DNA from: Streptomyces sp. NBC_00287
Lineage (GTDB): Bacteria; Actinomycetota; Actinomycetes; Streptomycetales; Streptomycetaceae
Assembly: GCF_036173105.1 (NCBI RefSeq)
Contig: NZ_CP108053.1
Span: forward strand, 5,890,001-5,954,000
Reading direction: 5' to 3'
DNA length: 64,000 nt
In this document: positions 52,437 through 61,516 of the stretch, in pieces
Position numbering within the stretch: position 1 is the first letter of the stretch
Layout of the letters: every line of letters starts with the position of its first letter
Position numbers and translations under genes: made by a program
The notes under the pieces: model-generated
Databases searched by the model: none
What the model was told of the DNA's origin: nothing
Seen by the model: only the letters and a program-made list of their open reading frames with translations

Positions 52437-55400
52437 TTACTTGCCGTAGTACGCGTTGTAGATCGAGATGGTCGCCTTGTTGCCCTTCTTGTCGGCGACC
52501 TTCGCGTGGAAGGAGATGCCCTTGTCCTTCTCCGGGTTCTTCACCGTGATCTTGCCGCCGGTGACGGTGACCTTCTTCCAGGTCTGGCCGTGGTCGTAAG
52601 ACACCCACACCGACAGCGACTTGAGGTTGCTGCCCGCTGCGGCGCCCACGACGCTGACCGGGAAGGTCTGCTTCTTACCGGCCTCGACCCGGCTGTCCAG
52701 ACCCGTCTTCGCGTTGAAGCGGACCGTGGAGGCAGGGAGCTTGAGCTGGTCGGCGGTCGGCTTCTTGGACTTGAACGTCCAGCTCGCGTCGATCCGCGTG
52801 GAGGCGGCGGCGACCTTGACGCTCCGCTTGACCGAGGTGGTCAGCTTGTACTCGGCCTCGGCGGACGGGACCTTGAACATCCCCTCGCCGAACAGCGGAT
52901 CGGTGTTGGAGCCGATCTTCGTGCCGTTGCGGTACAGCTCCGTCTTCACCGAGGTGAAGTCCGAGGAGCCGGCGTGCTTGGCCGCGTCGGCGAACAGCGG
53001 CAGGAAGCCGTAGATGCTGTTGCCCTCGCGGAACAGGCCGTAGTCCGCGTTGATGTGCGGACCGAAGACCGCGTTGTTGAACGTCTTCTGGTAGGTCTGG
53101 CCCGCCTTGAAGGTCTGCGGGTTGCCCAGCGTGTAGAAGGCGTCGGGGATCGGGTAGCCCTCCGGGCTGCGGCTGCCGTACTGCTCGACGTCGAAGGTCC
53201 ACTGGATCTTGTCGGCCGTCGAGACGTACAACGTGCGGGTGCCCGGCAGCTTCTGCTCGACCGGCGTGCCGATCACGAGGTCCGTCGGGAACATGCCCCA
53301 GGAGACCACGCCACCGGTCTTGCCCGGGGCCGAGGCGCCGAGCCGGTTCTTCACCGTGGCGAGCTCGCTCGCCTTGAAGTGGCGGACCTTGTCGCCCTGG
53401 ATCTTCTTCACCTTGGCGGTGGTGGCCACGTCGTACTCGGCGCTCGCACCCTTGGTCCACTGGCCGCTCCAGGTCTGCTGGAGACCGGAGACCTCGCCGC
53501 CCAGGTGCTTCATCCGCACATTGGCGAAGGTGTCGAAGCCGACGCCGATGCCGATGCCCGCCGGGTCGTACATGTAGTTGATCATCGCCGAGAGCTGCTT
53601 GGCCCCGGCGTCCGGCACCGTGATGTCGGCCGCCTGGGTCTTACGGGCGTCGATCGTGACCGAGGTGTTCTTGGTGACGTTCAGCCTCGGCTGGACCAGC
53701 CAGTCCAGGCCGCCCTCCAGGTTGCTGAAGTCCTTGGCGATCCAGGCGTCCAGCAGGTACTGGCCCTTGGGCATCCGCAGCGTCGTGGTGCCGGAGGCGA
53801 CCGGCGGAACGCCGTAGGAGCGGTTGGTGGCCAGACCCGTGTAACCGAGGAGGATGGTGTTGTAGACGTCGGTCGGCTTGCCGTCCTTGCCGATGTGCTT
53901 GACGGTGACGTCGTACGACTCCACCTCGCGCTGCACCGCGGCGGCCGTACGGACACTCTGCCCGCCGCCCGTCGCCGTCACATACGCCGAGTAGGCGCCG
54001 TCCAGCGTGCCGCCCAGCTTGGTGTTGACCGTCATGTCGACGGTGGCCTTGCCGCCCGCCGGGACGGTCACCGAGGTGGCGCCCAGCTTGAAGAAGCCCG
54101 CCGGGGCCGGCTCGCCCTTCGGGTTGGTGGCGGTCGACGACAGCTTCAGGGTGACGTCCTGCGTACCGAGGTTGCGGTACGTCAGCTCCTTGGTGACCGG
54201 GGTGTCGTCGGTGTGCGGCCACTGCTGCACCCCGAAGCTCAGCGACACCGGGTCGGCGACCAGGGTCTGCTTGATGGCCTTGTCGACCTGGATCCGGCCC
54301 GAACCCTGCTCGAACGGCGTGTACTTGCCGCCCTTGGTGGACGCGGTCAGCGCGCCCTTGAGCTCGGCGTACGTCCACTCCGGGTGCTGCTGCTTCAGGA
54401 TCGCGGCGGCGCCCGCGACATGCGGCGTCGCCATCGACGTACCCGAGATGCTCAGGTAACCGGCCGGCTTCTCGCCGACCTCCTGCTCGATCAGGCTGCC
54501 CTTGGCGGAGGCGGCGGTGATGTCCACACCGGGAGCGGTGACGTCCGGCTTGATGGCGCCGTCGCCGAGGCGGGGGCCGGTGCTGGAGAAGTCGGCCAGC
54601 TTGTCCTTGTCGTCGACGGCGCCGACGGTGAGCGCGGCGTCCGCGCTGCCCGGGGAACCGACCGACTCCGGGCCGGAGTTGCCCGCCGCGATGGCGAACA
54701 GGATGCCCTTCTCGGCGGACAGCTTGTTGACCGCCGCCTCCAGCGGGTCCACCTCGGGGGTGTCCATGCCGCCGAGGCTGAGGTTGACGACCTGGGCGCC
54801 CTGCTCGGCCGCCCACTCCATGCCGGCGAGGATGCCGGAGTCGTCACCGGAGCCGGTGTCGTCGAGGACCTTGCCGTTGAGGACCTGGGCGCCGGGCGCC
54901 ACGCCCTTGTACTTGCCGCCGGACTTCGCTCCGGTGCCCGCCGCGATGGACGCGACATGCGTGCCGTGGCCGACCTTGTCCTCCGCGGTGGCGGCCGGGG
55001 TGAAGTTCTTCGAGGCGATCACCTGGTCCTTGAGGTCCGGGTGGGTCGCGTCGACGCCGGTGTCCAGGACGGCGATCTTGACGCCCTTGCCGTCGTAACC
55101 CGCGGACCACGCCTTGGGGGCGCCGATCTGGGCCACGGACTTGTCGAGCGTCGCCTTGCGGGTGCCGTCGAGCCAGATGTGCGCGATGCCCGAGGCGGTC
55201 TTGTCGCCGTTGGTGACGGCGTCCCACAGGTCGGGTGTCTCGGTGTACGGCGTCTGGACCGCGTCCGCGTTCAGGGACTTCAGGGTCCGGCGGAGCTGGC
55301 CCGCGTCCCGGACGTCTTCCTTGGTGCCGCTCGCCGCGCCCTTGTAACCGACGATCACCTTCAGACCCTTGGCCTGCGACTTGCGGGTCGTCGACTTGTT

Positions 55401-55742
55401 GAGCTCGGTGACGTCGAACAGCCGCTGGTCGAGCTTGCCGGCGGTGATCAGCCGGGCCGCGTCGGCGGGTATGACGAGCGTGTGCCCGTCGGTCTTACGG
55501 ATCTGGACGGGTATGTGCTTCCGTCCCTCCGCCCGCTCCAGGCCGATTACCCGGCCCTTGGTGTCCACGGTGACCCGGTCACCCGTGATGAGGGTGATGC
55601 GGTGGTGGGCGGAGAGCTGGGCGGCGGAATCGGTCCGCTGCTCGGGCTTCGCCGACGCCGGGCTGGTCATGCCGGCGGCGAGGGCGACGGCGGCTGCCGT
55701 GGCGACGGTGGCCGCGCATGCTCTTTTCACTTGTCTGCGCAA
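52437..55742 (-). CDS. Secreted S8 subtilisin-like serine peptidase
   Basis: A 1101-residue secreted protease. Signal peptide of about 31 residues ending SPASA; a propeptide-like region to about residue 210; then the S8 catalytic domain with D227 (VLDTGVD), H259 (GHGTHVAS), oxyanion N355 (AAGNSGPE) and S436 (SGTSMATPH). From about residue 490 to the end are beta-rich domains of Fn3 or CARDB type, with SLSVWVSYDHGQTWKKVTV near the C-terminus. The start is TTG 55742 with AAGGGGGAAAC just before it; GTG at 55730 is the alternative. It digests extracellular protein; no inhibitor is adjacent. Confidence 0.92.
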   Translation of the reverse strand: MRRQVKRACAATVATAAAVALAAGMTSPASAKPEQRTDSAAQLSAHHRITLITGDRVTVDTKGRVIGLERAEGRKHIPVQIRKTDGHTLVIPADAARLITAGKLDQRLFDVTELNKSTTRKSQAKGLKVIVGYKGAASGTKEDVRDAGQLRRTLKSLNADAVQTPYTETPDLWDAVTNGDKTASGIAHIWLDGTRKATLDKSVAQIGAPKAWSAGYDGKGVKIAVLDTGVDATHPDLKDQVIASKNFTPAATAEDKVGHGTHVASIAAGTGAKSGGKYKGVAPGAQVLNGKVLDDTGSGDDSGILAGMEWAAEQGAQVVNLSLGGMDTPEVDPLEAAVNKLSAEKGILFAIAAGNSGPESVGSPGSADAALTVGAVDDKDKLADFSSTGPRLGDGAIKPDVTAPGVDITAASAKGSLIEQEVGEKPAGYLSISGTSMATPHVAGAAAILKQQHPEWTYAELKGALTASTKGGKYTPFEQGSGRIQVDKAIKQTLVADPVSLSFGVQQWPHTDDTPVTKELTYRNLGTQDVTLKLSSTATNPKGEPAPAGFFKLGATSVTVPAGGKATVDMTVNTKLGGTLDGAYSAYVTATGGGQSVRTAAAVQREVESYDVTVKHIGKDGKPTDVYNTILLGYTGLATNRSYGVPPVASGTTTLRMPKGQYLLDAWIAKDFSNLEGGLDWLVQPRLNVTKNTSVTIDARKTQAADITVPDAGAKQLSAMINYMYDPAGIGIGVGFDTFANVRMKHLGGEVSGLQQTWSGQWTKGASAEYDVATTAKVKKIQGDKVRHFKASELATVKNRLGASAPGKTGGVVSWGMFPTDLVIGTPVEQKLPGTRTLYVSTADKIQWTFDVEQYGSRSPEGYPIPDAFYTLGNPQTFKAGQTYQKTFNNAVFGPHINADYGLFREGNSIYGFLPLFADAAKHAGSSDFTSVKTELYRNGTKIGSNTDPLFGEGMFKVPSAEAEYKLTTSVKRSVKVAAASTRIDASWTFKSKKPTADQLKLPASTVRFNAKTGLDSRVEAGKKQTFPVSVVGAAAGSNLKSLSVWVSYDHGQTWKKVTVTGGKITVKNPEKDKGISFHAKVADKKGNKATISIYNAYYGK

Positions 55743-55906
55743 GTTTCCCCCTTGCTGAAGTACCGGGCGAATTCCCCTTCACCCGGCCGGGGATGGTCCT
55801 GCACAGACGTACGTGCACCCCCCGGAATACGCAGTATGCCGGGGGATGATCAGCGACCTCAATAGACAGGGGACGGACAGAATCGGACTGTTACGAGTCG
55901 GTCATT

Positions 55907-56590
55907 CTACGAGCCCGCGTTTTCCTTGACGGAGATCTTTCCCTTGCGGATGGTCGCGAGACGCGGGGCCTTCTTCGCGATGGCCGAATCGTGCGTGACC
56001 ACGATGAAAGTGAGCCCGAGCTCCTTCCACATGCGTTCGAGTACGTCCATGATCTCGTCGCGCATCGACTCGTCGAGGTTGCCGGTGGGTTCGTCGGCGA
56101 GCAGCACCTTGGGTTGTTTGACCAGGGCTCGGGCGATCGCGACGCGCTGCTGCTGACCGCCGGACATCTCGGAGGGCAGGTGGGTGAGCCGCTCGCCGAG
56201 CCCGACGGACTTCAGTGCCTCGGCGGCTCGTTCGCGGCGTTCCTTCACCTTGACGCCCAGTGGGACCAGGGCGGTCTCGACGTTCTCCTGGGCGGTGAGG
56301 GTGGGAATGAGATTGAAACTCTGGAAGACAAAGCCGATGTTCTCACTGCGGACGCCGGTCAGTTTGGCCTCGGACAACTTGGCCAGATCTGTGCCATCCA
56401 GAACGACCTCACCGGAAGTCGGGCGATCGAGCCCACCGAGCATCTGAAGCAGGGTGGACTTGCCGCCGCCTGTGGGGCCTTGGATGACGAGCCGGTCGCC
56501 GTCGGGGATCGTGAGATCGACTCCGTCGAGGGCGTGGACGGTTTCTTTACCGCGTGTGTAGAGCTTGGTGACGTTTCTGAGTTCGTACAT
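55907..56590 (-). CDS. ABC transporter ATP-binding protein (MacB/LolD type)
   Basis: A 227-residue ATPase: Walker A GPTGGGKST, Q-loop FVFQSFNLIPTLTAQENV, signature LSGGQQQRVA (with MSGGQQQR in the frame), Walker B VLLADEPTGNLDE and H-loop VVTHDSA. The LIPTLTAQENV and DEPTGNLD stretches are typical of LolD/MacB/FtsE-like exporters. Its partner permease is encoded upstream at 56920, separated by a 330-base repeat-rich spacer. Confidence 0.92.
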   Translation of the reverse strand: MYELRNVTKLYTRGKETVHALDGVDLTIPDGDRLVIQGPTGGGKSTLLQMLGGLDRPTSGEVVLDGTDLAKLSEAKLTGVRSENIGFVFQSFNLIPTLTAQENVETALVPLGVKVKERRERAAEALKSVGLGERLTHLPSEMSGGQQQRVAIARALVKQPKVLLADEPTGNLDESMRDEIMDVLERMWKELGLTFIVVTHDSAIAKKAPRLATIRKGKISVKENAGS

Positions 56591-56919
56591 GTGGGGTGCT
56601 CCTGGGTGGGGTTCGGGGGTGGTGCGAGTGGTTTGCCGGCTGCGGGTGGGTGGGGGCTGGTCGCGCTCACGCGGCGGAGCCGTATATCGACACAGCCCCG
56701 CGCCCCTTGGGTGGGTGCAGGTCCGTCAGTTCTTCGTCCAGCCGCGATTGGCTGCGCCGCTCGAGCCGCGGGCCGGCTGCGCCGCTTCAGCCGCGCTGAC
56801 TGCGCCGCTCGAGCCGCGGGCAGTCGTGCCGCTGGGGCGGCGCCCGCTGGCAAAGAAGGGTGGCAACCCGTCAGCGCCGGGCTGCGCGACCCATCCCCGC
56901 CGGCCGCAGCCGACCGGTG
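56591..56919. repeat. Repeat-rich spacer inside the ABC exporter pair
   Basis: This 329-base gap contains a relative of the dispersed repeat (56638-56711) and a threefold tandem repeat of about 25 bases (56749-56821, unit GGCTGCGCCGCTCGAGCCGC). No credible reading frame. Two genes that normally abut are here separated, which suggests insertion of repeats. Confidence 0.65.
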
Positions 56920-58383
56920 CTACTCGACTCGCCTCAGTGCGTCCGCCGGGCGGAGCCTCGACGCGCGCCAGCCGCCGAAGGCTCCCGCTATCAGGCCGCC
57001 TGTTACCGCCAGGCCCACCGCCAGGGCGATCGTCGTTGCGCTGACCGGGGCTGTCAGGGCTACTTCCAGGGCGTTCGAGGACTGCTGGGCTGCCGGGCCG
57101 CCGCCCATGCCTCCGCCGGGGCCGCCTCCGCCGAAGGCGCCGCCGCCCGTTGTGGCCAACTCCGCTTCCAGCGTCGGGCTGATCGCCGTCACCGCGTATG
57201 CGCCCGCCAGGCCCACCGCGATGCCCAGGGCGCCGCCCACCAGGCCGTTCACGATCGCCTCGCCGACGACCTGCCGGGTCACCCGGCCCGACTTCCAGCC
57301 CAGGGCCTTCAGCGTGCCGAACTCGCGTACCCGGCGCGACACCGCCGAGGACGTCAGCAGGCCGGCCACCAGGAACGCCGCTACCAGGACCGCGATCGAC
57401 AGCCACTTGCCGACGCTCGACGCCAGGTCGGACGCCGTCGACAGGGACCCCGACACCGTGTCCGCCAGATCCGCCGAAGTCGTCACCGTCGTACCGGAGA
57501 TGTTCTTCTGGATCTCCGACTTGACCGCGTCGATCCGCTGGGAGTCGGTCGCCTTGACGTAGATCGTGGTGACCTTGTTCTTCGAGTCGCTCAGCGTCTG
57601 CGCCTGCTTCAGCGGGACGTAGAGGTTGGCCGCCGCGTCCCCGCTCTCGGGCGTGGCGATGCCGATCACCTCGAACTTGGTGCCCTTGATGGTGACGGTG
57701 GAGCCGACCTTCAGCTCCTTCTCCTTGGCGTACGACGCGTCGGCGACGGCCACCTTGGCGTTGGTCTCCGACGACTTGAACGTACGACCGCTGGTGATCT
57801 TCGAGGAGGTCAGCGGACCCAGCGCCGGCTCGGTGACATCCGTGCCGTAGACCGAGTAGTTGTTGACGTCGAACTCGGCGCCACCGCCCTCGACCCGCCC
57901 CTCGGGCGCCTGCGTCCCGCCGCCGGGACCGCCCTGCCCCTGGCCGCCGCCCCCGTCCTGCTGGAACTCGCCGCGCCGGAACTGGCCGTTGACCTTGATG
58001 ACTTGCAGACTCAGCCCGCCCACCGCGTCCGAGACGCCGTTCTGCGCACCGACCTTGTCGACGGTCGAGCTCGCCAGCGTCTGGAAGCCCTGGACCATGA
58101 CCCGGTCGCTGCTCTGCTCCTCCTCGGAGTCGCTGTCCTGCGCGTCGAACTCGAAGCGTGGCCGCTCCGGTTGGCTGCCCTCGGCGGCGGCCGCCTTGGT
58201 GACGGTCATGTCGGTGCCGAGCCCGTACAACGATTCCAGGACCTTGTCCTGGGCCTTGCCCATGCCCGAGGACACGGAGTTGACCACGATGACCAGGGCG
58301 ATGCCCAGCGCGAGCCCGGAGGCGACGACGAGGGCCGCCTTTCTGCGGCGGCGCAGCTCGCGCCTCAGGTAGGTGAAGAACAT
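56920..58383 (-). CDS. ABC transporter permease (MacB/FtsX type)
   Basis: A 487-residue permease with four membrane helices: one at about 17-38, then a large extracytoplasmic MacB_PCD domain (about 40-310), and three C-terminal helices in the FtsX domain (LSIAVLVAAFLVAGLLTSS, GGALGIAVGLAGAYAV, and the last at about 450-472). A Gly-rich insertion (GGGGQGQGGPGGG) and another (GGGAFGGGGPGGGMGGG) lie in the loops. With the ATPase it forms a tripartite-like exporter or mechanotransmission complex; substrate unknown. Confidence 0.88.
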   Translation of the reverse strand: MFFTYLRRELRRRRKAALVVASGLALGIALVIVVNSVSSGMGKAQDKVLESLYGLGTDMTVTKAAAAEGSQPERPRFEFDAQDSDSEEEQSSDRVMVQGFQTLASSTVDKVGAQNGVSDAVGGLSLQVIKVNGQFRRGEFQQDGGGGQGQGGPGGGTQAPEGRVEGGGAEFDVNNYSVYGTDVTEPALGPLTSSKITSGRTFKSSETNAKVAVADASYAKEKELKVGSTVTIKGTKFEVIGIATPESGDAAANLYVPLKQAQTLSDSKNKVTTIYVKATDSQRIDAVKSEIQKNISGTTVTTSADLADTVSGSLSTASDLASSVGKWLSIAVLVAAFLVAGLLTSSAVSRRVREFGTLKALGWKSGRVTRQVVGEAIVNGLVGGALGIAVGLAGAYAVTAISPTLEAELATTGGGAFGGGGPGGGMGGGPAAQQSSNALEVALTAPVSATTIALAVGLAVTGGLIAGAFGGWRASRLRPADALRRVE

Positions 58384-58574
58384 GGCCGCAAGCTAGGTAC
58401 GGCGCGTGATGAAGGGATAAGGCCGAAATAAGAGAAGCATGAGAAGGCTGTCCGCCGGCCAGGAACCGGCCCGCATACGACTGTCAGCGCGGCTGGATTT
58501 CGCCCAGCGCTGACACGGACCCATGCCGCGCCGGAAGAGCAGCTTCCATCCGGCTCCCGTGCTTGTGTGGGCGC

Positions 58575-59345
58575 ATGACGGCTCACACGGTGGAATACAT
58601 CCGGTACCGCATCCCCGAGCAGCAGTCGGCGGAGTTCCTGTCCGCCTACACCCGCGCCGCGACCAGTCTCGCGGCGGCCCCGCAGTGCGTGGACTACGAA
58701 CTGACCCGCTGCGAGGAGGACTTCGAGCACTTCATCCTGCGTATCACCTGGACCTCGACCGAGGACCACATCAAGGGCTTCCGCACCTCGGAGCTGTTCC
58801 CCGACTTCCTGGCCGAGATCCGCCCCTACATCGGCAACATCGAGGAGATGCGGCACTACAAGCCGACCAGCGTGCACGGCACGGGTTCGGCGGTGCCGAC
58901 GCTGTACGCGTGGGCGGGCGGGGCCGAGGCGCTCAGCCGCCTGACCTCGGCCTTCTACGACAGGGTCCGCAAGGACGACCTGCTCTCCCCGTTCTTCGAG
59001 GACCTGGACCCGGCCCACGCCGAGCATGTGGCCGTATGGCTGGGCGAGGTCTTCGGCGGACCGACCGCCTACTCCGACACCCAGGGCGGCCACGGCCATA
59101 TGGTCGCCAAACACATGGGCCTGGCCATCACCGAGCCCCAGCGCCGCCGCTGGGTCAACCTCATCCAGGACGCGGCGGACGAGGCGGGCCTGCCCACGGA
59201 CGCGGAGTTCCGGTCCGCGTTCCTGGCGTATGTGGAGTGGGGTACCCGCCTCGCGGTCTACTTCTCCAGCGCCGACGCGAAGCCCCCGGCGGAGCAGCCG
59301 GTGCCGAAGTGGAACTGGGGGGCGGCGCCGCCGTATCAGGGCTGA
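58575..59345 (+). CDS. Chimera of ABM monooxygenase domain and truncated haemoglobin
   Basis: A 256-residue fusion. The N-terminal ~95 residues have an antibiotic-biosynthesis-monooxygenase (ABM) fold: IRYRIPEQQSAEFLSAY, ITWTSTEDHIKGFRTSELF. The C-terminal ~130 residues are a group II truncated haemoglobin with the proximal-His region GGHGHMVAKHMGLAIT and the distal-site YDRV and LLSPFFEDLD. The same architecture was described from S. avermitilis. A role in NO or oxygen chemistry is known for trHbII; the fused function is open. ATG 58575 lies 4 codons after a longer-frame start. It converges on the XRE gene with a 10-base overlap. Confidence 0.88.
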   Translation: MTAHTVEYIRYRIPEQQSAEFLSAYTRAATSLAAAPQCVDYELTRCEEDFEHFILRITWTSTEDHIKGFRTSELFPDFLAEIRPYIGNIEEMRHYKPTSVHGTGSAVPTLYAWAGGAEALSRLTSAFYDRVRKDDLLSPFFEDLDPAHAEHVAVWLGEVFGGPTAYSDTQGGHGHMVAKHMGLAITEPQRRRWVNLIQDAADEAGLPTDAEFRSAFLAYVEWGTRLAVYFSSADAKPPAEQPVPKWNWGAAPPYQG

Positions 59346-60247
59346 GCGGCCCCGGTCCCCGCCCGCGTCGCGTCCGTGCCCCAGCTCGCCAGGAGCCGGA
59401 GCGCCTCCGCGGCCGGGGACCCGGGCTCCGCGTGGTACGTGATCAGGATCTGCTCGCCGTCGTCGGCCAGGCGGAACGACTCGAAGGACAGGGTCAGTTC
59501 ACCCACCAGGGGATGGCGCAGGCGCTTGACGCCGTAGCTCTTCTCCTTGACGTCGTGGGTGGCCCACAGGCGCCTGAACTCCTCGCTCTTCACGGAGAGT
59601 TCGCCGACCAGGGCGGACAGCAGCGGGTCGTCCGGGTGGCAGCCCGCGTCCATACGCAGAAAGCTGACCATGTCGTACGCCTTCTGGTCCCAGTCCACGA
59701 ACAGCTCGCGGGAGTCGCGGTTGAGGAACACCAGCCGCGCCCAGTTCCGCTCCTGCGCCGGCAGCTGTCCCCAGTCGCCGAAGAGGGCCGAGGCCATCCG
59801 GTTCCAGGCGAGGACATCGGAGCGGCGGCCCGTGACGTACGCCGGCACATCCGTCATCGAGTCCAGCAGGTGCTGTAGCGCCGGGCGCACGTGCTGGGTC
59901 CGACCCGCCTGCTTCTTCTTGTGCTGTTTCGGCTTCGCCAGATGCGTCAGATGCGCGTGCTCGGCGTCGCTGAGCCGCAGCGCCCGGGCGATGGAGTCCA
60001 GCACCTCCGCCGACACATTGCGCCCATTGCCCTGCTCGAGCCGCGTGTAGTACGCCACGGACACCCCGGCCAGCTGCGCCAGCTCCTCGCGCCTGAGCCC
60101 CGGCACCCTGCGGTGTCGCCCGAAGTCCGGCAGCCCTACGTCCTCCGGCTTCAGCCGGGCACGCCGGGTGCGCAGAAACTCACTGAGCTCGGCGCGCCGG
60201 TCCAGGCCGCCGCCGGGCTCGTGCGGGGATTCGGGCTGTTCGTCCAT
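59336..60247 (-). CDS. XRE-family regulator with MmyB-like ligand domain
   Basis: A 303-residue regulator. The HTH lies at about residues 25-90 (GLRREELAQLAGVSVAYYTRLEQGNGRNVSAEVL), followed by an MmyB-like PAS-type domain (VLAWNRMASALFGDW, RNWARLVFLNRDSRELFVDW) that binds fatty acid-like ligands in related proteins. ATG 60247 (MDEQPES) was chosen; a 9-codon longer frame exists. The divergent zinc alcohol dehydrogenase is 178 bases away, and such regulators usually control an adjacent dehydrogenase; this is inference. Confidence 0.87.
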   Translation of the reverse strand: MDEQPESPHEPGGGLDRRAELSEFLRTRRARLKPEDVGLPDFGRHRRVPGLRREELAQLAGVSVAYYTRLEQGNGRNVSAEVLDSIARALRLSDAEHAHLTHLAKPKQHKKKQAGRTQHVRPALQHLLDSMTDVPAYVTGRRSDVLAWNRMASALFGDWGQLPAQERNWARLVFLNRDSRELFVDWDQKAYDMVSFLRMDAGCHPDDPLLSALVGELSVKSEEFRRLWATHDVKEKSYGVKRLRHPLVGELTLSFESFRLADDGEQILITYHAEPGSPAAEALRLLASWGTDATRAGTGAAQP

Positions 60248-60425
60248 ACCTCCAGTATTCACGGTCGTACGCACACCAGCCTGACCCCGTCAGTAGTAGG
60301 AACACCAGACGTACGCAAAGCTGTGACCTGGGTGAATGCTCGCCGACCCGGCAGGCTGGAGGCCGTGCCCGGTGAGAAGGCAAGAGAAGGCAGCCGGGCG
60401 CGCAACCCCTAGGAGAACCACTCCC

Positions 60426-61469
60426 ATGACCACTGTCGCTGCATACGCCGCCCCCTCTGCCAAGGCCCCGCTGGAGCGCACCACCATCGAGCGCCGTGCG
60501 GTCGGCGAGTTCGATGTGCTGATCGACATCAAGTTCGCCGGTATCTGCCACTCGGACATCCACCAGGTCCGCGAGGGCTGGGGCGAGGCCATCTTCCCGA
60601 TGGTGCCCGGCCATGAGATCGCGGGCGTGGTCTCCGAGGTCGGACCCGGTGTCACCAAGTTCGCCGTCGGCGACCGCGTGGGCGTCGGCTGCATGGTCGA
60701 TTCCTGCCGTGAGTGCGACAACTGCAAGGCCGGTCTCGAGCAGTACTGCACCGGCGGCGGCGTGATCGGCACGTACAACGCCGTCGACAAGAACGGCGAG
60801 CCCACCTACGGCGGCTACTCCCGGCAGATCGTCGTGGACGAGAACTACACCGTCCGTATCCCGGACGGTCTGTCCCTCGATGTGGCCGCACCGCTGCTGT
60901 GCGCGGGCATCACCACCTACTCCCCGCTCAAGCACTGGAACGCCGGCCCCGGCAAGAAGGTCGCGATTCTCGGCATGGGCGGCCTCGGCCACATGGCCGT
61001 CAAGATCGCGCACGCGCTCGGCGCCGAGGTGACGGTCCTTTCGCAGTCCCTGCGCAAGCAGGAGGACGGGCTGAAGCTGGGCGCGGACCACTACTACGCG
61101 ACCAGCGACCCGAAGACCTTCGAGGAGCTTCAGGGCAACTTCGACCTGATCCTGTCCACGGTCTCGGCCCCGCTGAACCTGGACCAGTTCCTGTCCCTGC
61201 TCAGGACGGACGGCGCCTTCGTGAACGTCGGCGCCCCCGAGGAGCCCGTCGCGCTCAACCTCTTCTCGGTGATCATGGGCCGCAAGACCCTCGCCGGGTC
61301 GGGCATCGGCGGCATCCAGGAGACCCAGGAGATGCTGGACTTCTGCGCCGAGCACGGCTTCGGCGCCGAGATCGAGCTGATCGCCGCGAGCGAGATCAAC
61401 GAGGCGTACGAGCGGGTGCTGGCGAGTGACGTCCGGTACCGGTTCGTGATCGACACGGCCACGATCTGA
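60426..61469 (+). CDS. Zinc-dependent alcohol dehydrogenase (YahK/CAD type)
   Basis: A 347-residue NAD(P)H-dependent dehydrogenase of the cinnamyl-alcohol/YahK group. Catalytic zinc ligands: C41 (GICHSDIH), H63-E64 (GHEIAG) and a Cys in LLCAGITTYSPL; structural zinc: C94, C97, C100 and C108 (SCRECDNCKAGLEQYC). Rossmann fingerprint GMGGLGHMAV. ATG 60426 follows AGGAGAACCACTCCC; the frame 30 codons longer lacks character. It reduces aldehydes or oxidises alcohols; the broad substrate is not known. Divergent from XRE. Confidence 0.93.
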   Translation: MTTVAAYAAPSAKAPLERTTIERRAVGEFDVLIDIKFAGICHSDIHQVREGWGEAIFPMVPGHEIAGVVSEVGPGVTKFAVGDRVGVGCMVDSCRECDNCKAGLEQYCTGGGVIGTYNAVDKNGEPTYGGYSRQIVVDENYTVRIPDGLSLDVAAPLLCAGITTYSPLKHWNAGPGKKVAILGMGGLGHMAVKIAHALGAEVTVLSQSLRKQEDGLKLGADHYYATSDPKTFEELQGNFDLILSTVSAPLNLDQFLSLLRTDGAFVNVGAPEEPVALNLFSVIMGRKTLAGSGIGGIQETQEMLDFCAEHGFGAEIELIAASEINEAYERVLASDVRYRFVIDTATI

Positions 61470-61482
61470 GCGGTGTGACCTG

Positions 61483-61516
61483 CTGAGGGCCCCGGAGACT
61501 GCTCCGGGGCCCTCAG
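61483..61516. terminator. Bidirectional terminator between dehydrogenase and AraC genes
   Basis: A perfect 15-bp stem (61483-61497 with 61502-61516) and a 4-base loop between convergent genes. Confidence 0.85.

Noticed and set aside
52506..55865. 1119-residue plus-strand frame opposite the subtilase
   Set aside because: Antisense shadow of a well-supported S8 protease with full catalytic triad.
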